64,000 nucleotides of DNA from Ipomoea triloba (taxonomy: Eukaryota > Streptophyta > Magnoliopsida > Solanales > Convolvulaceae). Positions 1 through 11,637 of this stretch are shown one piece after another (positions within the stretch are counted from its first letter, which is position 1; each line of letters opens with the position of its first letter). The translations under genes and the position numbers were made by a program. Under the pieces are notes generated by a model that was given only the letters and a program-made list of their open reading frames with translations, was not told the DNA's origin and ran no database searches. The stretch lies in contig NC_044920.1 of assembly GCF_003576645.1 (NCBI RefSeq), positions 1,735,730 to 1,799,729 of the forward strand, given 5' to 3'.

Positions 1-52
<52 letters not shown>
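1..52. repeat. (TA)n microsatellite
   Basis: Uninterrupted TA dinucleotides running off the left edge of the window. Confidence 0.95.
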
Positions 53-55
<3 letters not shown>

Positions 56-1274
56 AGAATGGTTCACGTGTGAAGGATCTCAGAGGTGAACTATGAGGTG
101 AGATTTGAACCGTTAATCTAGATCAACGACTCAAAATAAAGGAAATTTTTTTATTAAAAAGACGTGCTTCTTAGCAACATGTATGTGAATAGTTGTTTGT
201 GAGTCCACAATAGTCAAAAAAATTCTTTTTTTTAAATCATAGTATCTAGCACGCGCTAGGTTCTTTGTGAGTCCACAATATAGTTGTTTATTTATTAATA
301 AGTAGTATAAAATTGTCTCACATGAAACTTATAATACTTTTAAGCTAAAATGTAATACTTTGTTGTGATCATATAAAATATTACTCCATATATTTTATTT
401 GAAAAACATTATACATTTCACGTGAAATTCTCTCACACAACACTTAGCTTACTAATGATTAGTATGCTGCAACCATTTCTCCATGTGATATTCCTAATAT
501 CCACCATTGCAAATGTCCACAAGAACGAGTAAACAAAACTTATGTAAAATAAAAATAAAAATGGATATTAAATATGCACCGATTTAGCTATAAAATGAGT
601 AATATTATATTATATGTACCTTATGTTTTACTTAATGTTGACGTAACATACTCTATAGTTTATAACAAAAGTGAGTCACAATTTTTATTCTTTTTTTTTT
701 AACTCTAAACAAAATTAGAATATATAACATGAACTCATGGCACAGCTCAATTGGTTAACCAATTGAAAATAAATTGAAAAACTTTGTTTTGCTAGTAGCT
801 TCGACATGATATATGAAATAAAATTAAAAAAAAAAAGCAATATAATGTATAAAATTAATCTTGTTATAAATATTAGTGTACACGTATTTAGAGGGCTATA
901 AGCAATGTATAGAATTGGCCTTGTTATAAACATTAGTGTACACATATTTGGAGGCCAATAAACCAATTAAGAGACATATCATGCAACTTACCTTCTTACC
1001 CATCACTATCTCTACTAAAATATATAACAAAAATTTTACTTTCTGGGAATATATTATCCAATTTTACCATTTAATTTCCTAAAGGATATGTCCTTAAATG
1101 TTTCCTTTCTCGTTGGTTGGATAGTCTGTAAAGGGACATGTTCGGCAATGCTTGTTTTATAACACGCATGTTCTTGCGGGATGTGTATGTCACGCGGGAT
1201 GTGTATGTCTGAACTCGTATGAGGGTTACCGCTAGCCTTCCCATATACATAATAAATATTCCATTCTTTCTTAC

Positions 1275-1276
<2 letters not shown>
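53..1276. other. AT-rich intergenic DNA, no gene seen
   Basis: No coding potential recognised. It holds one local tandem duplication: a unit of about 62 bp at roughly 837-898 is repeated at 900-960, with shared blocks such as CTTGTTATAAA and TTAGTGTACAC. Just before it lies a tRNA-like A-box string (near 738-757) without a convincing B box, so no SINE is called there. Confidence 0.5.

Positions 1277-1359
<83 letters not shown>
1277..1359. repeat. (TA)n microsatellite
   Basis: About 41 TA units. Apparent open frames across it encode only Tyr-Ile repeats and are not genes. Confidence 0.95.
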
Positions 1360-1362
<3 letters not shown>

Positions 1363-1519
1363 CCTGAGAACATATATTAATACAAGAATCTGAGAACCAA
1401 TCAAAACCCTTTATCTGACGATGTATGTCATTTATAACACAATGCACGCACACACGTAGTGCACTACAAACACAATGCACACATGTTTTGCATTGCGTCT
1501 TGAATTGACACACATATAT

Positions 1520-1764
1520 ATATAGGCTAGTGTTCCTGTGAATCCACCATGTTATATGAGTTTGTGTGGACATATTTGGACTATTGAATACTTGAGATCA
1601 ATGGCTTAGATCTGGCCAACTGTGCAACTTTCCAACTGTGCATGGCAACTGTGCACACTTCGAGTTGTACAGTTGGCCAGATCTAAGCAATTAATCTCAA
1701 GTATTCAATTGCACAGTTCTGTTCACACGGACTCATATAACAGCATAGACTCATTTGATCACTA

Positions 1765-1770
<6 letters not shown>
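1520..1770. mobile_element. Fold-back MITE with long inverted arms
   Basis: The sequence near 1583-1624 (TTGAATACTTGAGATC ... GATCTGGCCAACTGT) recurs as its reverse complement near 1670-1710, and outer blocks (TTATATGAGT ... GTGTG) also pair. The whole folds into a long imperfect hairpin with a loop of about 50 nt. The outer ends read GCTAGTG and CACTAGTG and sit beside TA-rich DNA. This layout is typical of non-autonomous inverted-repeat transposons; the superfamily was not determined. Confidence 0.6.

Positions 1771-1814
<44 letters not shown>
1771..1814. repeat. (TA)n microsatellite
   Basis: About 22 TA units, lying directly between two MITE-like elements. Confidence 0.95.
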
Positions 1815-1817
<3 letters not shown>

Positions 1818-2330
1818 TGCTTCAAATGAGAACGGTGCGCCCAAGAGAGAACTGAGAACGCTTCGCAGCACGCCACATGCCCAGATCAGATGTAGTTGCA
1901 CCTAAGGTTATAATTAGGTGCATGAATGTTATTAACAATATAATGTAAGCACTTGTAAGTGAAAATAGGTGCACAAGTGCATGTAAAATGTATTACATGT
2001 GTAAGTAAAATGTACATTAACTCATTAAGCATCAATACTAAGTGCACGTAACGTTTTAACTAGTTGCACCTAGGTGCACAATTGTTAACAAGGTAAAATT
2101 ACTTGCACTTGTAAGTGAAAATAGGTGCACTCGTAAGTGATTTTACTTGCAAATGTGCACCAACTACTTGCACTTATAACACATTTACTTGCACTAAAGT
2201 TCGAGTTATTTACGAAAATGTAATTGTGTCATTTTTTTAAAATTACATCTTATTCATTGATCTGGACACGTAGACAATTGTGAATCATTCTTAGTTCTTT
2301 CCTGGACACCCGTTGTGTCCTGTATTTTAT
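1815..2330. mobile_element. TIR-like element with internal GTGCA repeats
   Basis: The left end (GAGAACTGAGAACG ... CCAGATCAGATG) and the reverse complement of the right end (AAAGAACTAAGAATG ... CCAGATCAATG) match imperfectly. Inside, the phrase CACTTGTAAGTGAAAATAGG occurs at about 1952 and 2106, with many copies of ACTTGCAC/GTGCAAGT. No coding capacity. Interpreted as a degraded non-autonomous DNA transposon. Confidence 0.5.
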
Positions 2331-2454
2331 AAAAGAACTGACGCCCGGCCTACTGTATCTGTATCTTTCGTATTTTTAACTGATAATAATGTTTTTATTT
2401 TTAAATGTTTGTTCATTAATTGTGGAAAAGGATGAATTCGAAACTACAATCTTA

Positions 2455-2755
2455 GGGTGCGTTTGGTTCGCACATGGGAATCGGAATCGGAATGGGTATC
2501 AAATACTTGGTAAGGGTAATGGGTTTTGGTGAAAGTATTTAGCATGTTTGGTAGTTGGGTGGAATGGGAATGATTATTAATAGTTGGGGAAAAAATGATG
2601 AAGGGAGATGAAACCCTTATTTAATAAGGGTATGGGTTTTGCCATTAATAGGGTATTCCAAACCCATAGTAGTATTCACAAAACCTATCAACCAAACACT
2701 AACAATCACTTTGATACCCATACCTTATGCCTAAACCCCCCAACCAAACACACCC
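2455..2755. mobile_element. MITE-A copy 1, PIF/Harbinger-like
   Basis: A 301 bp element with ends GGGTGCGTTTGGTT and AACCAAACACACCC, flanked by the 3-bp duplication TTA on both sides. A 3-bp TTA/TAA target duplication is characteristic of PIF/Harbinger (Tourist-like) MITEs. Near-identical copies lie at 22597-22897 (opposite orientation) and 36962-37253. An open frame inside it is not conserved between copies and is not a gene. Confidence 0.85.
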
Positions 2756-4042
2756 TTAATATATTATTACTCATTTTACGTCTAAAAAACAAATGCGGCT
2801 CTGACTTTCCAAGTATTGCATACATCGAATTATGATAAACTTAAAATCGAGATGCTATTGAATTTGATTTGGAATGACCTAATGAGGTTTAAATTTTTTA
2901 TTTTTTTTTCATACGGTTTCATTTATAAAATTTGAATTCAAAATCTGCGGAGTGAAATTATTTTTACTGAAATCTGTCATTTCTACGACAGTCTTTTATT
3001 TATTTATTTATTTTTAACTGATTGAAGATCACATTGATGTCAAAGTTAAATGAACATCCTTTTCAATGACAAATTTAATTTGAGACCTGACAACATTAAT
3101 TAGCTTGGCATAGTATTTCTTGTCTGTTCACTTATGGAAATGTGGAATATGAAAGTCCAGGGAGAGTCAGGTGGATGATATTCGAATTTTATTCTGAATA
3201 TTTAAGAATTTTGAGTGATCTTTTATAGATTTAATATCTAATTTATTTTAGTGAAATATTTTTAGTCCAAATAAAAAAATACTTCAAATTTTCAGGATTT
3301 CAATTGAGTCACATATATATGGAAAAATTTTACAAAATTCAGTATCCAAACTGAATTTATATTTAATATACTATTATTGAAAATGGTATAGTGTGGATTA
3401 GACTGGAGTTTTTTGAATACTACTATGTAAGAAGTTAGGATAGTAGAATGTATTTATAAATTGAGTGCAATTCAATTGTTCGGTCCAGAGCTATTTGATT
3501 GGACACAATAATATAAGAGTCTAATACAACGAGTAAAAGTGAATGAGCAAAAAGAATGATATTTTTTGTACTCGAGGTTGATGTCGTTGATATAATGACT
3601 AATGGCAAGTTAGTCCGATGTGGCACGTGATCATTGGTTGAGAGCGGTAGTCATTCAATTGACACCGAGCTGTACGTGTGGGTTGATCAGGTCAGTCCTA
3701 ACTTATTGGATCCCCCAGCCTATGTCCACTGGTGCTTTCATTTACTAGGCTAGTTGGATTGCCCTATAACCTATTAAAAAATATTTAACAAATACCTAAC
3801 TGAGTTAATCCAAAATCTAAAATTTTGTTCAACTTTTGAGGCTCAATGCGTATAATTCAAATAGCACCCACCCCAAATTAGAACTATTGTTCGGATGATA
3901 AAAGTTTATTTAGTTAAAGTATAGATTAAGTGCGTAGTTTATAATTTTTATATACCTAATAAGCTACGAGTTAGTTTGGGTGAATTAATCTGAATCGGTT
4001 GGTAATTCCCAGTCGACTACGTGTTATGTTTCCTATTTTTTA

Positions 4043-4103
<61 letters not shown>

Positions 4104-5200
4104 TAACAGTCACTCTCACTCCTATGTAATAGCACACATAAATTATTGAATTATTGACAAAAATTAAACTCGACCTGCAAGTACAAAAATTATGCAAACT
4201 ACAAAGTGGTTAACGTGACATGTATGTATTACCAATTAATATATAGTGCATGTTTATAGTTTAATTTAATGAAGAATATTTTATTTTGTGCACATTAAGT
4301 ATAATAAATTAAGTTTTTAATTCTACTTTTTTACATACAAGGTTATGATTGAAGGAAAGGAAATAAAAGAAATGTCAACAATATCTAACAAAAAGTTTTT
4401 TTTTTTTTTGAAAACACAAAAAGTATTCTTAATCGTTGTTTATATATCCGGCAATGGCCATAATTTACAACAGCATCTGTAATCTTAGTAAAACGAGAAA
4501 GGGGTTAAGGATTTACCTTTGTAAAATATTAGGGGACAAGGGTCAATCAAAAGTTATAACTAATAACAAATAAATGACTTTATTCCTTTATATTATTTTT
4601 ATAATAACGCTACTTTTTATCACACAATGTTGGGCTCCAAGCCTCTGCCCAATACCTAAATGCTATAGGTAATAATTTAATACTATCAATCAACCAAACC
4701 AACTAATACAATAGGTAACATATATATATAGTCTTTGATGCGTGCTCTCTGAAACTCTGCCAAATAACTATAAAGATGTAAATTAAATAAGCCTAAGTAG
4801 TCGTTGTCCGTATATACTTGACTCAAACCAATAAGGCCAATAAACAATTCTCACCCCAATTAAAATTAAAACTTTGTAATTAACAAACCAATAGGTGGTT
4901 CTCCCATCGCATACATAATCTTTCAAAACAAGACCTATGCCATGCATTCCCCTTGAATACAAGTGATCAATTATATTTATGTCACTTTCCTTGTATAACA
5001 TCAATGTTAGTTAAATTAAAGATCCGTTTCAACTAAACCTTTTTACTAGTATTATATATAGCAATTAATATACATATATAACTTAAATTATATAAGATAT
5101 GGTCAATAATCTTGAGCCATGCATGGTGTCACCATAATAATAAATAAACTTTCTTCCTTACCCAGCCATCATTCAATATTTCAATTACCCAAAATCCCCC
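2756..5200. other. AT-rich intergenic DNA with a (TA)n tract at 4046-4101
   Basis: No gene recognised on either strand. The only clear structure is the microsatellite of about 28 TA units. Confidence 0.5.
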
Positions 5201-5208
5201 ATATTTAT
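5201..5208 (+). promoter_or_regulatory. Probable TATA box of the DUF688-type gene
   Basis: ATATTTATAC lies about 100 bp before the ATG at 5304 and is followed by a pyrimidine-rich CTTCTTCTTCTCC leader, a common plant core-promoter and 5'UTR arrangement. Confidence 0.5.
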
Positions 5209-5303
5209 ACCTCTTCAAATCCATCTTTCCTTTTCACCTTCTTCTTCTCCTTCTTCAATCTGCAGATCCCAAGAAAATTAAAACTGCAGAATTGAAGAAG
5301 AAA

Positions 5304-5906
5304 ATGGTGAACAGTAATACCCATCCAGAAGTTGTGCTGATCAAGCAAGATGACGATAAGTTTTTCTCGAGACTTTTGACGAAGGAAAATTGTTCAAAAG
5401 GCGGCGAATCTTCTTTGAGATTCTATTACTATGAAGGATCTTCTGGTTCGATTCCGTTCTGCTGGGAATCTCAGCCGGGAACGCCTAAACCGTCGTTTAA
5501 CGGCGGTTCTACGCCGCCGCTCACTCCGCCGCCGTCGTACCAGTCCTCCGCCGCCGCCGGGAAATCAGTGCAGAAAGCTTCGAGGAAACCGAGGTTTTTG
5601 TGTCCGTCTTTTTTCTTCTTCCACAAAGGTTCTTCCAAGAAAACCGTTAGCGATGTTTTCGCACCTAATTCTCTCTGGTCTCCCTCGGCTTCGCCGTCGT
5701 GTTCGTCGTCGTTCTCGTCTTCCTCCGCGGTGGCCTTAAACCGGCGGCGGCACCGGCGGTCGAGGTCGGATGTGGGATTCGATGAGTACGGTGATCCGGT
5801 GGTCGCCGGCGGTGTTTCTCCGACGTCGACTCTGTGCGGAAAGAGTTTTCGTGTGGGAAGGATGAAGAGGGCGTTATTGTCCATTGTTGGTAGTCGCGGT
5901 TATTAG
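5304..5906 (+). CDS. DUF688-type plant protein, function unknown
   Basis: Single-exon gene encoding 200 residues. The ATG at 5304 is preferred; the frame also extends 12 bp upstream to a TTG, which is not a plausible plant start. The recognisable signature is IPFCWESQPGTPK (about residues 51-63), the proline/tryptophan motif I associate with plant-only DUF688 proteins, followed by a TPPLTPPPSY stretch. The middle is rich in Lys/Phe (RKPRFLCPSFFFF), then a serine-rich low-complexity run and an Arg-rich RRRHRRSRSD segment that could act as a nuclear localisation signal (inference). A conserved-looking basic C-terminus (GRMKRALLSIVG) closes it. No signal peptide or membrane segment. The coding region is much richer in GC than its surroundings, which supports a real gene. 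Biochemical function is unknown. Confidence 0.85.
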   Translation: MVNSNTHPEVVLIKQDDDKFFSRLLTKENCSKGGESSLRFYYYEGSSGSIPFCWESQPGTPKPSFNGGSTPPLTPPPSYQSSAAAGKSVQKASRKPRFLCPSFFFFHKGSSKKTVSDVFAPNSLWSPSASPSCSSSFSSSSAVALNRRRHRRSRSDVGFDEYGDPVVAGGVSPTSTLCGKSFRVGRMKRALLSIVGSRGY

Positions 5907-6674
5907 TTCAGGTAGTTGAGTGCATTACAAGGCCACCTTAATCACGCAGTAATGATTCTATGCTTGTTAATTGCCTCAATTATTGTGTTAATTATCATGA
6001 ATAAATTTTTAGAGTATTTCATGTGAAAATCTCAAAATAATGATAAGTGTATCATCAATTTTAAAAGAAATTACTTATGATTAAAAAATTACAACCCTGC
6101 CTTGGAAAGTGTGTCATGTGAGACAACGGGTGGGCACGATTTTCGTACGTGAATGTTATGATTTTATTCTTGTTAGCCCTTTCTCAGTCAAGTCCCTCAC
6201 CTAAGGTCTTCTTAGTGTGATTTACCTATCTAGCTCCTATTTGGTTTGCGGACTATTACATAAAAGGGTGATTTACCTTGTCCACATCTATGATAGTGGT
6301 TGGTTCACCCAGTATATAACATCCTATAGTAATTGTTGATTTCTCTCACTACAAAATGGTTTAAAAATCTCATCCTTTTCATTTTTGGTATTAGGATGTA
6401 GTGAGTACAGAAGAATTTATATACACGCATATAGTTCATCAATTTTTCCTATGTTATAAATTTATAGTTCAGAAAATTTTCCTATGTTATAATATAAATT
6501 AATAGTTCATCAATTTTTCCTATGTTATAAATTTATTCTCTCTTTATCAATTTTTACAAGTTTAGTCCTTTAACTTTTAAATGAGTTGTAAATTTAGTCA
6601 ATTTGCTAACTGAGATGCCAAGTTCCATTAGTAGTATCAAGGGTTAGTTTCATGAGAAAATTATATATATATAT
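5907..6674. other. 3' flank and intergenic DNA
   Basis: AT-rich, with no gene recognised. A short phrase (CAATTTTTCCTATGTTATAA) is locally repeated at about 6441, 6476 and 6512. Confidence 0.5.
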
Positions 6675-6953
6675 AGAGAAAGGTTTAGGTGCGGGTATAT
6701 CTTCTCGTGCGGTTGTGCGGTACTAACCTTAAGCATTAAAACGACGCACCTTAAGTATACAAACCACGCACCTAAAGTTTTTAAATGGTGCACTTTCAGT
6801 TGAGAACACATTGCGCACCTTAAACACACAAACCACGCACTTTAAGTACACAAGCCACGCAACGACACAAATCACGCACCTAATGTTTTATAATGACGCA
6901 CCTTAAGAACAAAAGTACGCACCTAAAGCCACTGCACAACCGCACGGGAACTG

Positions 6954-6957
<4 letters not shown>
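6675..6957. mobile_element. MITE-like element with internal ACGCACCTTAAG repeats
   Basis: Terminal inverted repeats TCTCGTGCGGTTGTGC (6703-6718) and GCACAACCGCACGGGA (6934-6949) match at 15 of 16 positions. Between them are at least six variants of ACGCACCTTAAG/ACGCACCTAAAG spaced irregularly. It is bordered by (TA) tracts on both sides. Non-coding. Confidence 0.65.

Positions 6958-6958
<1 letters not shown>

Positions 6959-7018
<60 letters not shown>
6959..7018. repeat. (TA)n microsatellite
   Basis: About 30 TA units. Confidence 0.95.
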
Positions 7019-7024
<6 letters not shown>

Positions 7025-9480
7025 GTTACAAATATATCACCATAAAACCCTAGATACAATCAAAGCTTCTTTAAAGTCTTAATAGTCAAGAGATTGAATT
7101 TACAACTCATTTAACAATTAAAGGATCATATTCATAAGCCCTCACCTACGTTGATTTAGTGGATAAGAAGTTAGTTTAACTTAAGACTAGCTTCCATCTG
7201 CAAGATTAGAAGTTAGATTTTTCTTATCACCTTAGCCAACAAAACTCACAAAAAGGTAAACCAATTCAAAAAGGCCAATAGATTACCCTCATTAAAAAGT
7301 TCAATATAAAATATTGGGTTAATTCTATTTTTTGTCATAGATTTATAGGTGGCACCATGACAATCCACTTTTAGATGTTTTAGTCATTCTTTTTCAGAAC
7401 ATCCCTCTTTGATCTTAGTATTTTTGTGTCATGACTATTTTTGGTCCTGCGTCAATGAAATTGTTGAAATATCGTTAAATACAAACCCATTTCGATCATT
7501 TTTATACGAAGTGAATTAACCAGCTATATTTTTATTTTTATTTTTTGAAAAAAAATTCATAATTGAAGACCTAAATGTCATTGTATTTTACGAAATTTAA
7601 ACTGTTTTGTTAATAAAGGAGCAAAATTTGTCATTCTACAAAATAATAGAACAAACCAAAGAAGAATGATTTAAAAATATAAATTGAAGGTGAATTATTA
7701 CCTATAAGACAAAAATAAAATTAACTATAAAATATTATCGTTATTATCAAACCAATAATTCGACAAGTTAGTTAAATTATGGTTTCATAGCACTATTTGG
7801 TTAATGGCGAGGGTGACTGAGCAGAAGTTATAGATATTGTCATTGTCTGAAGACACATCATATCCATAGACCTTTGGTTGCACATGCACCCCAACGTACG
7901 AGTGTAGGGTCCGATGTTATTCATGATTCATCTGACTTAGATTGATGTGGGGTTCAATGTTATTCATCATTCATCTCACCTAGATTCATGTATCATTTCA
8001 ATAATTGTTTCATAAATTTGTTGTAGTGACTTAATTTTATGAATTTAAAATATCTATTTTATGAATTTATAATAGTAAATTTATGAAATTACAATAGTCA
8101 CTTTATGAATTCATATTGATATTTTTTTTTATGTTTTATAGTAAGAAATTATGAATTTTCTAGCTGTGTATATAATATAAAAAGAATTATATATATAAAC
8201 TTAGGTATGGAAATGACTAAATGAGCATTATTGATTATCATCAATTCATGGCTCATTATTGCCGTAGCGTAGAGATTAGTTCATGCAACTGGGCAAGTGG
8301 TTTTACGGTCGATTGGTAGCAAGTACACACATTTAAAAGGCTTTTACTCGTAAAAGAAAAAAAAAATTATAATCTCTTTTAATGTTATGATGATAATTAT
8401 TGATAGAACTAATTGACTCGAGTTTTAAACATATCAACTTAGGTCACATAAAATATAGGGATAGAATGGATAATTGAGTAGAACTTCAATAATATTAGAT
8501 GAATTAGAGCTAGCTAGAATATTACAAGAAGTTTGTAGGAATATGACATAATTACTTTGTAATAATTAATTAGGACATGATGCTGTAGAAGAATAAGACA
8601 AAATCAATATATACATGAAAGTCTTAACCAATTTAGCTAACTTCGTGGTAGACCACAGGATCGGGTCAAAGCCCGTATGGTGGGTCACGGGGTTAGTTTG
8701 AATACAGCCACGGAGGTAGGCCTTCGAGGGTGGAATAGTTATCGCCAGGGCCGGCTATGGAGGCCCATTGCCTAGACACGGACTTGGATTTCGTGTCTAA
8801 CCACCCGACTCGGGTAGCTTCATTTGAGTCTCTCGGTCCAAACCGCCTAGTCCAGGGCCTTCACTTAAAGCAACTAGCTCTTCTATTTTGGCCTTTTGAG
8901 TTCGAGTCACCTTCTTGGACCTCAAGTCACCTTCTTAGACCGCCCAAGTTATGGGTCATTATTGTGTCTAGGACATTATCTTCATATTTCATAAATCTGC
9001 AGTACTATTTTTGTTTATTATATAATATTATTTTTCTGTGAAAATGTCTTTCTATTTTCACAGTATTCTTTTTTATATTTTTAACCTACATATGTATTAC
9101 AAGGATTACAAAATGTGCAATGATTGTAAATTCGACATCACCAGCATCCTGGCTCAATATTTTTTCAAAATAAATGTTATTTTAGTATTACTCCATATAT
9201 TATAAATATGATACTATATAAAAATAAAATCTATTTTTCTTTATATAATCTATTTTTAGAAGTGAGAAAGTATTTCAAGAATGCAAATAAATCGGGTTAG
9301 AGATGGTATTATACACAAAGAATTTGAAACACCAACATAGTATAGTTAACAGTCAATTAGATCTCCCTATTCCAAAAACTTCAAGAGAATTAGCTCCCAT
9401 TTGTGTAACCAAGGAGAAAATTTAAGTGGAAATCACAGCTCCAAATCAAGGATAATCACAGCATTATTTTACACTCCATG
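7019..9480. other. Intergenic DNA with a GC-richer island at 8640-8960
   Basis: No gene recognised. 7300-7700 shares phrases with 34660-34910 (for example TTTTTTGAAAAA..ATTCATAAT), probably a dispersed non-coding repeat. The island at 8640-8960 has clearly higher GC, contains CAGGGCCGGC (a string seen at hAT ends), and carries the duplicated phrase TCAAGTCACCTTCTT. It has no convincing open frame; a decayed transposon end is the best guess. Confidence 0.4.
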
Positions 9481-9522
9481 AGATTCTTACAGGCTCTTCT
9501 TCATATCTTACAAGCTTGCTTC

Positions 9523-11637
9523 TCACCAAATGCCCAATTCTGAATTGAAGTCAAGAAACCCAACATCGTCCAAGTTGAAGCGCGCATCGTCTTGCCTTTC
9601 TTGGTTCAGAAAGCTCAGATCAATTGCAGGAGCTTGCTGCTCGAGTTGCGGGAGATCTTCCAGTGATCTAGCACCCGGTGTATCACCGGGGAGGACATTG
9701 AGGGGAGTGTTCAAAACGCCTAATATGTCATCCACATCAAACATTTCATCCCAAGAGAAGTCGTCTAGATTTGCAGTAACATCAGATGGTTCTTCAGTTC
9801 TTGCCCCGCCTCCATCCCCTTTGTCCGAGTGGAGTGGCGCTTTGTTATGTGATTCACCTCTGCTGTCTCCGTGTTCTATGTTGGAAGAAGCTGCAGCCTC
9901 GGTTTCTATCTCACAGAGGCTAGAAGCGACGGTGGAGTCTGATGCGGATGCAGAAGGCAAGCAAGAGCATTCGGTTTTAGTGTGATTTGGAAGGTTTAGG
10001 CGGGCGCAAGGACCATACATTGCTCTTGCAGCTTCATCATAAGCTAGTGCAGCTTCAAGCGCGGTGCCATAAGTGCCCAACCAAAGCCTGCTACCTCGTT
10101 TTGGCACCCGAATTTCAGCTACCCATTTGCCCCATGTTCTCTGCCGGACGCCTCTATAGTTACACCTTACATTTTCTGGCCCTCCTTTGCCCTTCATACA
10201 CCCTTTTTTTGATCCCTTCGCAGGAGCTTTGCGCACACGCTTCCCTCCCTCCTCCATAAAATCAAGTTTTTCGTTATACTCCTTCCATTTTGCAAGTGTT
10301 TCAGCAACATTCTTAGGCCCATCCTTTCTCTTCCTCGTTTTCCTCTTATCCAAGGGTAGAGAACCCACCTTAGAACCTTGATCATTGAGAATTACCATCT
10401 TCGGATCTCTGCAAGGAACATAGCAGACTCAGTTACATCCAATTAGATATTAAGTAACAACTTTGCAACAAGAACTAAAGAATTTTGTGCAAAATTTCCC
10501 ACCAAGACAGGATATCAAATAGAGAGAGAGTCTTTAGCTTTCCTTAACAACACAATATGTAAACTTAATCACTCTCAAATCACCATTGAATGATACACCA
10601 GAAGACAAATAAACAGTGTGCAGTTTTACTATCCAAAAAACTGTCATATACAAGAATTGCTAAGAGTGAGGATTTAAGTAACAACTTAGCAATCTGAACT
10701 AAGAATTTTGCACAAAAAATTCCCACCAAAGACAGGATATCAAATAGAGACATATTAAAGTCTTTAGCTTTCCTTAACAACACAGCATATCTAAACTTCA
10801 TTCACTTTCAAATTGCCATTGGAATGATGTACCAGAAGACAAATAAACAAGTTTGGGTTTCATATACCATTCTCTCTTCTTCTTTTTTTTTCTTTTGTTT
10901 TTTGGGTGAGGGAAATCAAGAAATTTTGCCCGGGATAAATCTTGCCTGGTGACCCTAACCAAAAAAAAGACCCAAAAGAGGTAAATTAACCTAAACCATA
11001 GCTAACCACTCAATGCAAGAAGGTCAATAGGTCGCTCCTGTTGAGATAAAACTTGTAACATTTTAAGTTAACCTGACCAACTTGGTTGGGATTTGGGTTA
11101 CCCATTCATATACCATTCCTAGTTATTTGGAAAGGGATGTGTAAAGGAATAAAATCCCCAGGAAAAATTAAAGAAATCTGCATACTTTGTAATGCTAATT
11201 CAACAAACCTCTGTTCCTTTGACAGAAAAAATATAAAATACAGAGTGAATGAAATTCAAACAGGCCGGGTATACCTGAGCATTCCTATCAAGCTGTACTA
11301 TTTCATCAATTACAACCTAGAACTAAATCATAATGTAAGCACAATATCAATTTAACCAATACTAAAACATTACTTCTAATCCCTCCAAAACCCTAAATCC
11401 TTAACCACACAAGAAAGATAAGATCAACAAACCCCTAAGCCCACAATCAAACACAAGGATAAAACTCCACAAAAATAAATAAATATCAAGAAGAAATTAT
11501 CCATTCCCAATACGTTTTCAGTTTTATACTTCAAAAGGCGATTAAAACCCAAGATCCACAGATGAAATAAACAATAATAGAGAGGAACAGACTGAGATCA
11601 AAGTAATGTACCTCTCAGTACTATGCTCAGAAGCCAT
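9523..11637 (-). CDS. DREB2-type AP2/ERF transcription factor
   Basis: Two coding exons on the minus strand: 11637-11612 (26 nt) and 10408-9523. Joining donor GAG|GTACAT to acceptor TTGCAG gives an uninterrupted frame [20 protein letters not shown]..., 303 residues. The frame from ATG 10398 alone gives 291. A basic DREB2-type N-terminus ([11 protein letters not shown], then [13 protein letters not shown]) leads to [16 protein letters not shown], typical of DREB2 proteins, then one AP2 domain from [17 protein letters not shown] to ARLNLP. The C-terminus is acidic with [12 protein letters not shown], a likely activation motif. Family role: binding DRE/CRT elements during drought and heat responses in the nucleus. 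Odd point: the Glu expected at AP2 position 19 is Val (EIRVPKRG). A TATA box at 11828-11835 supports the upstream exon. Confidence in the family is high, in exon 1 moderate. Confidence 0.9.
10451..10846. repeat. Imperfect tandem duplication inside the DREB2 intron
   Basis: About 165 bp at 10451-10612 recur at 10675-10846, starting TAAGTAACAAC and ending AGAAGACAAATAAACA. Both lie in the intron between the two coding exons. No open frame is conserved between the copies. Confidence 0.8.

Noticed and set aside
1071..1573. Open frames of 100 codons across (TA)n tracts
   Set aside because: They encode only Tyr-Ile repeats from the microsatellite plus random flanks.
5471..5884. A 137-codon antisense frame in the DUF688-type gene
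   Set aside because: Shadow frame; the sense frame carries the recognisable PFCWESQPGTPK motif.
9530..9985. A 151-codon plus-strand open frame
   Set aside because: Antisense shadow of the DREB2 C-terminal coding region.
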